Shown: piece after piece, positions 40,628-48,678 of the stretch
Position numbering within the stretch: the stretch's first letter is position 1
Layout of the letters: each line of letters starts with the position of its first letter
NCBI RefSeq assembly: GCF_000827125.1
Contig: NZ_CP010311.1
Coordinates: 3,245,001 to 3,309,000 of the forward strand
DNA from: Geoalkalibacter subterraneus
GTDB taxonomy: Bacteria > Desulfobacterota > Desulfuromonadia > Desulfuromonadales > Geoalkalibacteraceae
Reading direction: 5' to 3'
Length of the DNA: 64,000 nucleotides
Made by a program: the position numbers and the translations under genes
Notes under the pieces: generated by a model
Told to the model about the DNA's origin: nothing
Databases searched by the model: none
The model's input: the letters and a program-made list of their open reading frames with translations, nothing else

Positions 40628-40981
40628 TCACGGATTTCTGTTCTTTTTCGCTCGGATTAAGCCACCGAGCATAGAGGATATGGCCTCTGTTTCACTAATC
40701 CATTTTTTTCCCGTTTCTTTTTCAATGTAGGCGATATCCATGCCGATATAAATCTGAGTTCGTAACTCTCCGCATGAACCTTTTGAGTAAAGAAGAAATT
40801 TTACACACTCCGCCCGCGAAACTCGCTCCATGCCTTCGGCAATATTGGAGGGGATCGACAATCCGGATCGAGTAATCTGATCTTTGAAACCGTAGTCCTT
40901 CAGGCCGCTCAATTCTTTGTAAATATCAGCACTCAAACGGGCAGACCTTTTCCAAACTTCCAGATCCTCGAACCGCAACAA
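40628..40981 (-). CDS. Four-helix bundle protein (S23/23S intervening-sequence family)
   Basis: 117 aa from TTG 40981 with GGAG upstream. FEDLEVWKRSARLSADIYKE, FKDQITRSGLSIPSNIAEGM ERVSRAECVKFLLYSKGSCG ELRTQI are the hallmark of S23/IVP proteins, small bundles of unknown function often next to sugar biosynthesis genes or in 23S rRNA intervening sequences. Lies between wzz and wza, separated from both by GGGACGCGG repeats. Confidence 0.87.
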   Translation of the reverse strand: MLRFEDLEVWKRSARLSADIYKELSGLKDYGFKDQITRSGLSIPSNIAEGMERVSRAECVKFLLYSKGSCGELRTQIYIGMDIAYIEKETGKKWISETEAISSMLGGLIRAKKNRNP

Positions 40982-40998
40982 TCACTCCATTTGAAATC

Positions 40999-41120
40999 AG
41001 GGACGAGGAACGCGGGACGCGAAAATCTTAAAGATTTTGACTTCCGCGTTCCTCGTTCCGCGTCACGCGTCACCGGGTTTAAGGTTTTCGCGTCCCTCGT
41101 CCCGCGTCCCGCATCCCGGC
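40999..41120. repeat. GGGACGAGGAACGCGG hairpin repeats
   Basis: GGGACGAGGAACGCGGGACG, its mirror CGTTCCTCGTTCCGCGTCAC, and a third unit CGTCCCTCGTCCCGCGTCCC. The most elaborate example of this family in the window. Confidence 0.75.
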
Positions 41121-41122
41121 CT

Positions 41123-43924
41123 CTAAAATGACGCCACCGCGGCGGCGCCGAGGGCCATCTGGTAGATGATCTGGGTCAGGTCTTTGACTTCGCGCATGAT
41201 ATCGGTGCGCTCGTACTTTTCGGGGACCAGGATGGTGTCTCCGGGGTAGATCTGGGTGTTGTTGAAACCGCCGAGTACCCAGCGGAAGTTTTCGCGGTCC
41301 CAGCCGAGGCCGGCGCCGGCCTGCTGCTTGCTGTAGACGGTGCCGTCGGCACGCACGATGTACATTTCATCGCTGTCGGCGTTTTTCCTCGTGCCGCCGA
41401 CCTTGTTCATGTAATAGGACACGGTCTTGCCGGGTGCGAATGCCAGGGTGGTCTGGTTGTAGACCTGGCCGAGCACGCTGACGGTTTTGGGATTGGCCGG
41501 GATGATGAGTGTATCGCCGTCTTTCAGCTCGATGTCGGCAGCACTGCCGCGCAGGGTGTCGAGGGGCGCGAGGTTGACCACCATGCGGCCGGTCACAGGC
41601 AGGTTCTTGAGCTTCTCTACCATCTGCTGGCGGGCGTTAAGCAGCGTCTCCGCCGACTTGATCTCTTCTGCGCTGAGCGCTCCGCTGGCGATATCGGAGG
41701 AGGCACGCAGGATCTCCTGCTCCTGCTCCAGGATGAGGGCATCGAAACGCTCGCGCTGGGTCTCGCGTACCTCTTCGCGGGTGAAGGTGGCGCCACGCAG
41801 ATAAGCGCCCTCGGTAAATCCGCCGGCCCGCTCGATCAGAGAGGCGAGAGTTTCACCCTTGGCAATGGGGTATTGCCCCGGGAAACGGACTTCCCCCTGC
41901 AGTTCGACCACCGGCTTTTCGGCAAATTCCGGAATGCTGCGCACAAACAGGTGGTCATCGGGATGCAGCAACAGGTTGTGCTTGGGATCGCCTTCAAGGG
42001 CCGCCTGCAGGTTGATGGTCTGTCGGCTGGAGCGCATCCCTTCGGGAGCCGGTTCGAAGCGGGTCAGCTCCGCTTCCTGGAGGAAAGCGCCGCGGGCGAC
42101 GTTGCCGCCTTCGATGACCAGGTCACGCACCCGCATCTCGTCAAAATAGCGGAAGGTGCCGGCCTCGCGCACCGCACCGGAGATTCTGACCGAGGCGGTA
42201 TCTTCCATCTCCTCGCGGGAGAAAATCCGCACTTCGTCGTGGGCGCGCAGCTCGATGTTATCCTGCGGGTCGCCGGCCAGTGCACGGGCCAGGTTGACCG
42301 TCATCTTTTCAGGGGTGTACAGCGGCGGCGTCAGGCGCAGGATTTCAGCCGCCCCGGGATAATAATAGGGGAGCAGATTGTCATAGCGCACCAGCAGCTC
42401 GGACAGGCGCATCCCCTCGTGCAGCTGATAAAAGCCTGGGCGGGCGACAAACCCTTCAAGCCTCACGTAGCGGTTTTTCGCGGGAGAGATGGAATGGACC
42501 TGCACCAGGTCGCGATCCTGCATGGCGAACTCGAAGGGATCGATGTCGAGCCCGGTGGTATCAAGGTCAAGATCAATAACCTTGCGCCCCTGATGAGCAA
42601 GAACGCGCTCGATCTGGATTTTTTTGAGGTAGGCGGTGGACTGCAGACCGCCTGCCATCTGGAGCAGGTGGCGCAGCGTTTCGCCTTCCCTGAGTTCGTA
42701 AATGGCGGGGCGGCGCACATCTCCGGCGATACCGACCTGCGCGGACGCGATCGGCACATGAATAGTGTCGCCGGAACGAAGGCGCAGATCCTGCTTGCGA
42801 TCGCCCGCCATGAAGAAATCGTAGAAATCAACATGGGCCATTGTCTGCCCCCCCCTCACCAGCTGCACGTCGCGCAGGCTGCCGTTGCGGCTGGGGCCGC
42901 CGGCCTGTGTCAGGGCATTGAGAATGGTGGACATGGAACTGACCGTGTAAGTTCCCGGATTTTCAACTTCCCCGACCAGGAAAACCTGGATGGAGCGCAG
43001 GCTGCCCATGGTGACGTTGATTTCAAAGTTACTGAAATATTTCGCCACCTGCCGCCGCAATGTTTCGCGCGCTTCGGCAAAGGTCTGCCCCCACAGGTTG
43101 ACGGCACCGACGCGCGGCAGAGTCAGGCTGCCGCTGCGGTCAACAGTCACCTCGTAGTGCCCCTCAACGCCCCCCCACAAGTCGATGACCAGAGTGTCGC
43201 CGGGGCCGACTACGTAATCGGGACCGACCGGCGCCATGGGGTCAGGCAGAAAGGCAGCGTCATCCGTTTGGAAAAAATCGAAGCCGAACTGCTTTAGATC
43301 GCGATCAATGTCGCCGCCCTTGAGATCACGCGGCATCCAGGAAGAACGGCGCTGGTCCGTAAGTTCGAGAATCCGGCGACGCTCTTCCGCGTCGAGGGAT
43401 TCAAGATAAAGCTGCTGGCGTCTTTCATCGAGCAGGTCGAACATCATGACTTTGTCGCGCAACGGCCATTCCGGCTCGCCTTCCTCTTTCGTCATCAGTT
43501 CAGCAAATATCTCTTTTCTACGCTGCTCTTCCTCCTGCTCCAAAGGGTCGGTGAGCGGTGTCGGGCGAGGCCCGCCGATGCGTCCTAAAGCTTCACCCAA
43601 AGGAACCGGTCCGCGTTGGAAAAGGGTCTCAACACGCGAGGGCTCCCGTTCTTTCCGCTCCTCCACTTGCGCCGGCGTCCGTGCATCCCGCGACGCTTCA
43701 GATGCGGCACCCCGCCGAGAGCTCTCGTCGCGTTGGTTTTCTCCGTTCACAGAATCTCGCCCAGCGGACGGCAATAGGGAACGAGTGTCGCGAGGAGCTT
43801 CTCTGGAGGCGTCAATCCGCCTCTGAAGGTCATCCCGATCAGCGGCTGCTGCCAGGGAAGGCGAAAAAAAACAGAACAGAAGGACCGCCAGGGTCAAAGG
43901 GAGAAAAAATTTCCGGGTGCTCAT
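41123..43924 (-). CDS. Wza-like polysaccharide export protein with multiple SLBB domains
   Basis: 933 aa from ATG 43924; earlier codons to 44140 are inside wzi. Signal peptide MSTRKFFLPLTLAVLLFCFF SPSLAAAA, then a charged region to ~210. Poly_export motif VVGPGDTLVIDLWGGVEGHY (~240), followed by at least five SLBB repeats (e.g. VFLVGEVENPGTYTVSSMST, VGIAGDVRRPAIYELREGET, VRLEGFVARPGFYQLHEGMR, VELQGEVRFPGQYPIAKGET, VSVLGQVYNQTTLAF). C-terminal hydrophobic tail. Longer than E. coli Wza (~380 aa). Overlaps the wzi start by 4 bp. Confidence 0.88.
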   Translation of the reverse strand: MSTRKFFLPLTLAVLLFCFFSPSLAAAADRDDLQRRIDASREAPRDTRSLLPSAGRDSVNGENQRDESSRRGAASEASRDARTPAQVEERKEREPSRVETLFQRGPVPLGEALGRIGGPRPTPLTDPLEQEEEQRRKEIFAELMTKEEGEPEWPLRDKVMMFDLLDERRQQLYLESLDAEERRRILELTDQRRSSWMPRDLKGGDIDRDLKQFGFDFFQTDDAAFLPDPMAPVGPDYVVGPGDTLVIDLWGGVEGHYEVTVDRSGSLTLPRVGAVNLWGQTFAEARETLRRQVAKYFSNFEINVTMGSLRSIQVFLVGEVENPGTYTVSSMSTILNALTQAGGPSRNGSLRDVQLVRGGQTMAHVDFYDFFMAGDRKQDLRLRSGDTIHVPIASAQVGIAGDVRRPAIYELREGETLRHLLQMAGGLQSTAYLKKIQIERVLAHQGRKVIDLDLDTTGLDIDPFEFAMQDRDLVQVHSISPAKNRYVRLEGFVARPGFYQLHEGMRLSELLVRYDNLLPYYYPGAAEILRLTPPLYTPEKMTVNLARALAGDPQDNIELRAHDEVRIFSREEMEDTASVRISGAVREAGTFRYFDEMRVRDLVIEGGNVARGAFLQEAELTRFEPAPEGMRSSRQTINLQAALEGDPKHNLLLHPDDHLFVRSIPEFAEKPVVELQGEVRFPGQYPIAKGETLASLIERAGGFTEGAYLRGATFTREEVRETQRERFDALILEQEQEILRASSDIASGALSAEEIKSAETLLNARQQMVEKLKNLPVTGRMVVNLAPLDTLRGSAADIELKDGDTLIIPANPKTVSVLGQVYNQTTLAFAPGKTVSYYMNKVGGTRKNADSDEMYIVRADGTVYSKQQAGAGLGWDRENFRWVLGGFNNTQIYPGDTILVPEKYERTDIMREVKDLTQIIYQMALGAAAVASF

Positions 43925-45441
43925 AAGCTCAAATCCACAGTCAGAAATGCCAGATGAAAGGTCTCGTCGCGTCCGGCGACAAACTCGAAGTTTTCTACGA
44001 AATCCACGGCATAGCGCCCACTGATGCGCAGCAGGCGGGAGGGCTGCCAGGCGATCTCCAACGCGGGCTGAAGGTGTTTTTCCCAAACGGGCTGATCGGC
44101 CCCGCGACGCTGGTAGTCCAGCTCGAGGCCCAGGGTCCACCCTTTGGGGAAATAAATGGATAATTCTGAGAAGAGGTCGGTGGCGCCGCCGCCCACATGG
44201 TGCCCCATGACGCGCTCGTCATAAGTATATCCCGAGCGATAAACAGAGTGGCGGTACCAGACGGAGTTCCGCCCTCTTTTTACCGTCAGGTCGGCGTATT
44301 CCAGTCGCAGGCTGGCACGCCCGCTGGGCTCAATCCGGGGCAGATACAGGCCGAGAAGCCAGGCTTTCTGGCTGATAAACCCGCCGGCCTCATCCTCGCC
44401 GCCCAGCTCGCCGTAGATCTCGGCGTTATAGGCAAAGGGCAGCAGAATCCGGCCGTCGAGGGCGGCGACGGAGTTGCTCGAATCCTCCTCGCCCTCGAGG
44501 TTTTTGCCGCCAAGGATGGTGATAAATTCGTCCAGGTCGATGCTGGGGCGCCCTTTGCCGCCGAACATGACGGTGCGCGAAGCGCCCAGCTCCACCCACG
44601 GCAACGGGCGGAAGTTAACCCGAGCACCGCCGAAATAAGGATCGGAGACGGTCCGGTTGTCATCAAGGCGGCTCCAGAAAACATCAAACCGAAAAGGCCC
44701 CAGGTACTTGAAAACCCACGGAAGCAGGGTCGGCGAAGGGTTGGTGATGCGCAGCATATCCTGCGGCTTGGCGTTGTTGGTCAACACCAGCGAACCATGG
44801 CGCCCCTGTCCCCACCACAGGGATTGACGGCCCACCGAAATCTCCAGCGGCCCCAGGGCCAGGGCGGCCTTACCTTCCAGCAGGCGCGAAGAGGTGCCCT
44901 CGTTGTCAAACTCAAACAACGGGCTGGCGGACAGCAGAAAACGGCTCCCTAAACGGGCCTCGCTGGCAAAGGAAACCAATCCGGCGCCATCCTCTTCCTG
45001 AGTGAGCCCGTCCCGATTGTAATCCAGGGCGAACTGGCGCGCATCGGAGCGAGGAAGAAAGGATGGATCACCGCTGCGATATCCCCCCTGAAGCCTCATG
45101 GAACGCAGCGGCTTTAAATAACTGCCGGTTGCAATATCCCCGGAGAGTTCCCGCAGCTCCGTGTCGAACTCGCGCCGCAATACATCCAGCAACTCCCGAG
45201 CAACCGGCGTGGCGGCAGTACGTTCGGAATTCTCCGCAGAACGAACCAGGCGGGCCGCCGCCAGGCGGGTGTAAGGGCGACTGCCTTGAAGGGAGGTCTC
45301 TATGTGACCGAGCCCTTCAAGCTTGTCGAGGGCGGGATAGATCCAGCTATCCAGGGGGATATTTGCAGAGGCCGTGGCAGCATGAACGGAGCCGGCGCAG
45401 AAAACCAAGGCAACCGTCAGCAGACATAAAACTTTTTTCAC
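43921..45441 (-). CDS. wzi: Wzi-family capsule assembly outer-membrane protein
   Basis: 506 aa from GTG 45441 with a signal peptide (MKKVLCLLTVALVFCAGSVH A). N-terminal helical region (PALDKLEGLGHIETSLQGSR PYTRLAAARLV), then a beta-barrel with alternating aromatic and polar residues and LEISVGRQSLWWGQGRHGSL VLTNNAKPQD, the characteristic Wzi segment. Predicted outer-membrane barrel that anchors capsule/exopolysaccharide. First gene of a minus-strand pair with the SLBB gene. Confidence 0.87.
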   Translation of the reverse strand: MKKVLCLLTVALVFCAGSVHAATASANIPLDSWIYPALDKLEGLGHIETSLQGSRPYTRLAAARLVRSAENSERTAATPVARELLDVLRREFDTELRELSGDIATGSYLKPLRSMRLQGGYRSGDPSFLPRSDARQFALDYNRDGLTQEEDGAGLVSFASEARLGSRFLLSASPLFEFDNEGTSSRLLEGKAALALGPLEISVGRQSLWWGQGRHGSLVLTNNAKPQDMLRITNPSPTLLPWVFKYLGPFRFDVFWSRLDDNRTVSDPYFGGARVNFRPLPWVELGASRTVMFGGKGRPSIDLDEFITILGGKNLEGEEDSSNSVAALDGRILLPFAYNAEIYGELGGEDEAGGFISQKAWLLGLYLPRIEPSGRASLRLEYADLTVKRGRNSVWYRHSVYRSGYTYDERVMGHHVGGGATDLFSELSIYFPKGWTLGLELDYQRRGADQPVWEKHLQPALEIAWQPSRLLRISGRYAVDFVENFEFVAGRDETFHLAFLTVDLSL

Positions 45442-45634
45442 AACAAATAACCTTGCAGGATTTGGTGGTTCGTGGCAAGAAGGCGGAATGGAGTCACATT
45501 AAACAAACATAAAGTCTTTCTCAGAAGAGAAATAAGCTAGCAGACACTACAGTTCGTGTCAACGTCATTTTGCTTCGCAAATCCGGCGATTTTTTGCAGG
45601 AGATGCCGGAACTTACGCAAGGAGAAGATCTACC

Positions 45635-47056
45635 GTGCACCCTGCTTTCACACTCCACCATCACGGCGCCCGCGACGGGGTGACCGGATCCTGCCATGAG
45701 CTGCGCCTGGACGGTGGCGCGGGCATCCTGATCGACTGTGGCCTTTTTCAGGGCCGAGATGAGCGGGAACGGGGCGACGAGCGGCCGGAGATCGATTTTG
45801 AGATTGGGCATCTCAAGACGCTGGTGGTCACCCATGTGCATATCGATCATGTGGGGCGAATTCCTCACCTGTTGGCGGCGGGGTTCGACGGCCCGATCCT
45901 GTGCAGTGAGCCGTCGGCGGTGCTGCTGCCGCTGGTGCTGGAGGATGCGGTCAAGATCGGCTTTACCCGCGACCGGCGCCTGGTGGAGAAGTTCATCGCC
46001 CACATCAAAAAGCGCATCGTCGCCCTGCCCTACGGTCAATGGCACCCGATTGAGACCGGCACGGATGCGCCGAAACTTGCGATCAAACTGAACCCGGCCG
46101 GCCACATTCTCGGCTCGGCCTACGTCACCTGTCGCATCCAACCGGGGCTTTCCACCACAAACAACGGACAGCGGACAAAGGACAACCGCTACATCATCTT
46201 TTCCGGCGATCTGGGCGCCCCCTACACGCCGCTGCTGCCGACGCCGAAAGCGCCGTACCGGGCCGACCTGCTGGTTCTGGAGACCACCTACGGCGACCGG
46301 GTGCACGAGGGACGCAGGGAACGCCGCCAGCGCTTGCGGGAGGTGGTGGAGCGGGCGCTGGCGGATCGCGGGGTGATCCTGGTGCCGGCGTTCAGCATCG
46401 GCCGTACCCAGGAACTCCTATACGAGCTGGAGGAGATCATCCATCGCAACCGTGCGCGTTTTGCGGCCAAGGGGCTGCCGTGGGAGGAATTGGAGATCAT
46501 CGTTGATTCTCCGTTGGCGTCCCGCTTTACCGAGGCCTACCGCGAGCTGCGCCCGTTCTGGGATGCGGAGGCGCGCGCCAGGGTGCGGGAGGGGCGTCAT
46601 CCGCTGGCCTTCGAGCAGCTGACCACCGTAGACAGCCATTCGGATCATATGCACACGGTGAACTATCTGAAAAAACACCTGCGCCCCTGTATCGTCATTG
46701 CAGCCAGCGGTATGTGTGCCGGTGGGCGCATCGTCAATTACCTGAAAGCGCTGCTGGAGGAAGAGACTACCGATGTGCTGTTCGTCGGCTATCAGGCGGC
46801 GGGGACGCCGGGGCGCGACATCCAGAAATACGGCCCACGCAGCGGCTACGTGGTGCTGGACGGGCGCCGCTACGACATCCGCGCGCAGGTTCACACGCTG
46901 AGCGGCTACTCGGCCCACGCCGACCGCAAGGATCTCGTCAATTTCGTGCGCCGTATGCGCCACAGACCGCAGAAGGTGCGGCTGGTGCATGGCGAGGCAG
47001 AGGCGAAGGCGGCGCTGGCACGGGAGCTGGAGGCGTTGGGCGTCGATGTGGATTAA
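45635..47056 (+). CDS. Metallo-beta-lactamase/beta-CASP RNase (CPSF-like)
   Basis: 473 aa from GTG 45635 with AAGGAG. Zn-binding THVHIDHVGRIP (HxHxDH), NPAGHILGSAY, FSGDLGAP, then ETTYGDR, and the C-terminal beta-CASP/RMMBL blocks (VPAFSIGRTQELLYELEEII, IVIAASGMCAGGRIVNYLKA, HTLSGYSAHADRKDLVNFV). Expected to cut RNA. A ~15-residue insertion LSTTNNGQRTKDN (46153-46187) lies between AYVTCRIQ and RYIIFSGDLG, a position that is usually a short loop. Divergent to wzi. Confidence 0.88.
   Translation: MHPAFTLHHHGARDGVTGSCHELRLDGGAGILIDCGLFQGRDERERGDERPEIDFEIGHLKTLVVTHVHIDHVGRIPHLLAAGFDGPILCSEPSAVLLPLVLEDAVKIGFTRDRRLVEKFIAHIKKRIVALPYGQWHPIETGTDAPKLAIKLNPAGHILGSAYVTCRIQPGLSTTNNGQRTKDNRYIIFSGDLGAPYTPLLPTPKAPYRADLLVLETTYGDRVHEGRRERRQRLREVVERALADRGVILVPAFSIGRTQELLYELEEIIHRNRARFAAKGLPWEELEIIVDSPLASRFTEAYRELRPFWDAEARARVREGRHPLAFEQLTTVDSHSDHMHTVNYLKKHLRPCIVIAASGMCAGGRIVNYLKALLEEETTDVLFVGYQAAGTPGRDIQKYGPRSGYVVLDGRRYDIRAQVHTLSGYSAHADRKDLVNFVRRMRHRPQKVRLVHGEAEAKAALARELEALGVDVD
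46153..46187. repeat. In-frame AACGGACA repeat inside the beta-CASP gene
   Basis: ACAAACAACGGACAGCGGAC and AAAGGACAACC form a short degenerate tandem repeat encoding NNGQRTKDN. It is the same type as 49151-49182 in manC. Confidence 0.7.
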
Positions 47057-47077
47057 AAGCTGGCGGTAAAAACCGCC

Positions 47078-47112
47078 CCCCCTCCCAACCTCCCCCCGCT
47101 GGGGGGAGGAGA
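47078..47112. repeat. CCCCCTCCCAACCTCCCCCC repeat
   Basis: Pyrimidine-rich tract followed by its complement (GCTGGGGGGAGGAG). Repeated with variants at 47657-47795, 48447-48535 and 51505-51620, at each junction around the TA modules and manBC. Confidence 0.7.
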
Positions 47113-47191
47113 AAGCATTTCCCACATTGACCGGCCACATCTCACTCTTTATAATGTCAGAAAAAGTCAACGACATTCAAGGAGAGTTTCC

Positions 47192-47413
47192 ATGTCTCAA
47201 ATCACTGCCCGCCTCCCCGATGAAACGGTTTCTGCACTTGACCGCGCGGCGAAGAGTCTGCACCGCACTCGCGCCGACATCATCCGTCACGCCATCGAAG
47301 CGTACCTGGAGGACTTCGATGACCTGAGCCTGGCTGTGGAACGCTTGCGCGACCCCTGCGACGAAACCGTGAACTGGCAAGAGGCACGCCGTGCACTACT
47401 CGCTGACGATTAA
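47192..47413 (+). CDS. CopG/RHH-type antitoxin
   Basis: 73 aa: MSQITARLPDETVSALDRAA KSLHRTRADIIRHAIEAYLE DFDDLSLAVERLRDPCDETV, a clear ribbon-helix-helix start with the strand TARLPDE and helices, then an acidic extension. AAGGAG precedes the ATG. Pairs with the RelE gene overlapping its end by 23 bp. Confidence 0.87.
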   Translation: MSQITARLPDETVSALDRAAKSLHRTRADIIRHAIEAYLEDFDDLSLAVERLRDPCDETVNWQEARRALLADD

Positions 47414-47645
47414 GAGAAGTGCCCTCAAAGAAATGCAGGCACTGCCCAAGGCGGATCGCACCCGACTCGTGGCAGCGATCGACGCACTGGCTGAAAATCC
47501 TCACATCGGCAAACTGCTCAAAGGAAATCTTTCCGGTCTGCGGCGCCTTCGCGTGGGGGCATATCGGGTGGTGTACGAAATCAACGAGGATCAGGTCAGA
47601 ATTCTCGTGCTGCGCGTGGCTCATCGCAAAGAAGTTTACCGATAG
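47391..47645 (+). CDS. relE: RelE-type toxin
   Basis: 84 aa from GTG 47391: MHYSLTIKRSALKEMQALPK, LAENPHIGKLLKGNLSGLRR LRVGAYRVVYEINEDQVRIL VLRVAHRKEVYR. The LRRLRVGAYRVVYEI and HRKEVYR pieces are RelE hallmarks. Overlap with the antitoxin suggests coupled translation. Confidence 0.88.
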   Translation: MHYSLTIKRSALKEMQALPKADRTRLVAAIDALAENPHIGKLLKGNLSGLRRLRVGAYRVVYEINEDQVRILVLRVAHRKEVYR

Positions 47646-47656
47646 AGGAGGACCTT

Positions 47657-47795
47657 CCCCCCTCCCAACCTCCCCCCGCTGGGGGGAGGAGCAGATCCTT
47701 CCCCCTCTCCCAGCGGGAGAGGGTTGGGGTGAGGGAGTCGAAGGGAGAGGGTTGGGGTGAGGGAGTCCAAGGGAGAGGGTTGGGGTGAGGGAGCG
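47657..47795. repeat. AGCGGGAGAGGGTTGGGGTG repeat cluster
   Basis: One CCCCTCCCAACCTCCCCCCG unit, then three units of GAGAGGGTTGGGGTGAGGGA spaced by ~22 bp, in direct orientation. The GGGAGAGGGTTGGGGTGAGG motif also occurs at 48495-48530. Confidence 0.75.
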
Positions 47796-47800
47796 AGGAG

Positions 47801-48148
47801 CTAAGTTAAATGACTCTGGAGAAGCTTGCGCAGCACTGAAGAAATCCGCCCCCGATCGGCGCCCACAAGTGCCCCGGCTTTTCTCAGGACAAGTTTCTCA
47901 TCCAGAGTAAAGAGCTTCATCCTGACGATGGAGGGAGCCGGCAGGCCGGCTGCATCCAGATCCTCGATTTCAACATCGAGAGGCCAGTCGGAATTTCTGG
48001 CGCTGGTAATCATTGCCATGACCGCCTGGCCGACCGGCCGGTTAAATATCGCGGCATCAGATAGAATCAGCGCCGGACGCCGTTTTGTGGTCGCACGGTC
48101 GGTAAAAGGAAAAGGCACGACCACGACATCGAATGCCTCATAGATCAT
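47801..48148 (-). CDS. PemK/MazF-family toxin
   Basis: 115 aa from ATG 48148. MIYEAFDVVVVPFPFTDRAT TKRRPALILSD is the MazF/PemK beta-barrel start (VPFPFTD...KRRPALIL), followed by AVMAMITSARNSDWPLDVEI and PSIVRMKLFTLDEKLVLRKA. Expected mRNA interferase. Overlaps the upstream antitoxin by 11 bp and is oriented opposite to the flanking genes. Confidence 0.87.
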   Translation of the reverse strand: MIYEAFDVVVVPFPFTDRATTKRRPALILSDAAIFNRPVGQAVMAMITSARNSDWPLDVEIEDLDAAGLPAPSIVRMKLFTLDEKLVLRKAGALVGADRGRISSVLRKLLQSHLT

Positions 48149-48368
48149 GATAGGCCTCTTCATCCGCGGAGGATTCCCATTCGGTCAGCGTGCCTTCCAG
48201 CGCCTGAGTAAAGGCCAGATCAACGGGGCGGGCCTTGCGCAGGGTGATGTGATCGTTTTCAATGTCGAAAGCGATGGCATCACCGGCGTCCAGTTGCAGA
48301 GCACGACGGACGGGTTCGGGAATGGTCGCCTGGTATTTTGAGGTTAGCTTGCTGGTCGATGTCTGCAT
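48138..48368 (-). CDS. AbrB/SpoVT-type antitoxin
   Basis: 76 aa from ATG 48368 with GGAGG. TSKYQATIPEPVRRALQLDA GDAIAFDIENDHITLRKARP is the swapped-hairpin AbrB fold (SKYQATIPEPVR...L...GD.I.F). The C-terminal tail (TLTEWESSADEEAYHDL) is acidic. First gene of the pair; binds DNA as a dimer in characterised relatives. Confidence 0.88.
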   Translation of the reverse strand: MQTSTSKLTSKYQATIPEPVRRALQLDAGDAIAFDIENDHITLRKARPVDLAFTQALEGTLTEWESSADEEAYHDL

Positions 48369-48446
48369 TGTTGAACCTCCATAGAAGAAGGTGCGTTCCA
48401 AGGAACACACAGGTCATACTACCATTACCTCGGCCGTTGGGCAAAC

Positions 48447-48535
48447 CTCCCCCCTCCCAACCTCCCCCCGCTGGGAGGAGGAGCAAACCTTTCCCCCTCT
48501 CCCAGCGGGAGAGGGTTGGGGTGAGGGAGCGCAAG
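48447..48535. repeat. CCCCTCCCAACC / GGGAGAGGGTTGGGGTG repeat pair
   Basis: Same two motifs as 47657-47795, lying between the AbrB-MazF module and manC. Confidence 0.7.
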
Positions 48536-48678
48536 TGAGAGGCGCGGAGTGAGGGAAAATACCGACTTATGCGTTGAAGATTACTCATTTTGCCGCTACT
48601 ATTGAGTGGTTTCGCCGAATCCGGCCCTTCGCCCACAAAGAATCCACCATCTGCTCTGACTCATATCGAGGTTTTTTC

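Noticed and set aside
41873-43297. 474-codon plus-strand frame
   Set aside because: Antisense to the SLBB export gene, which shows repeated SLBB motifs.
45521-46306. 261-codon minus-strand frame
   Set aside because: Opposite the start of the beta-CASP gene and the promoter region; no domain recognised.
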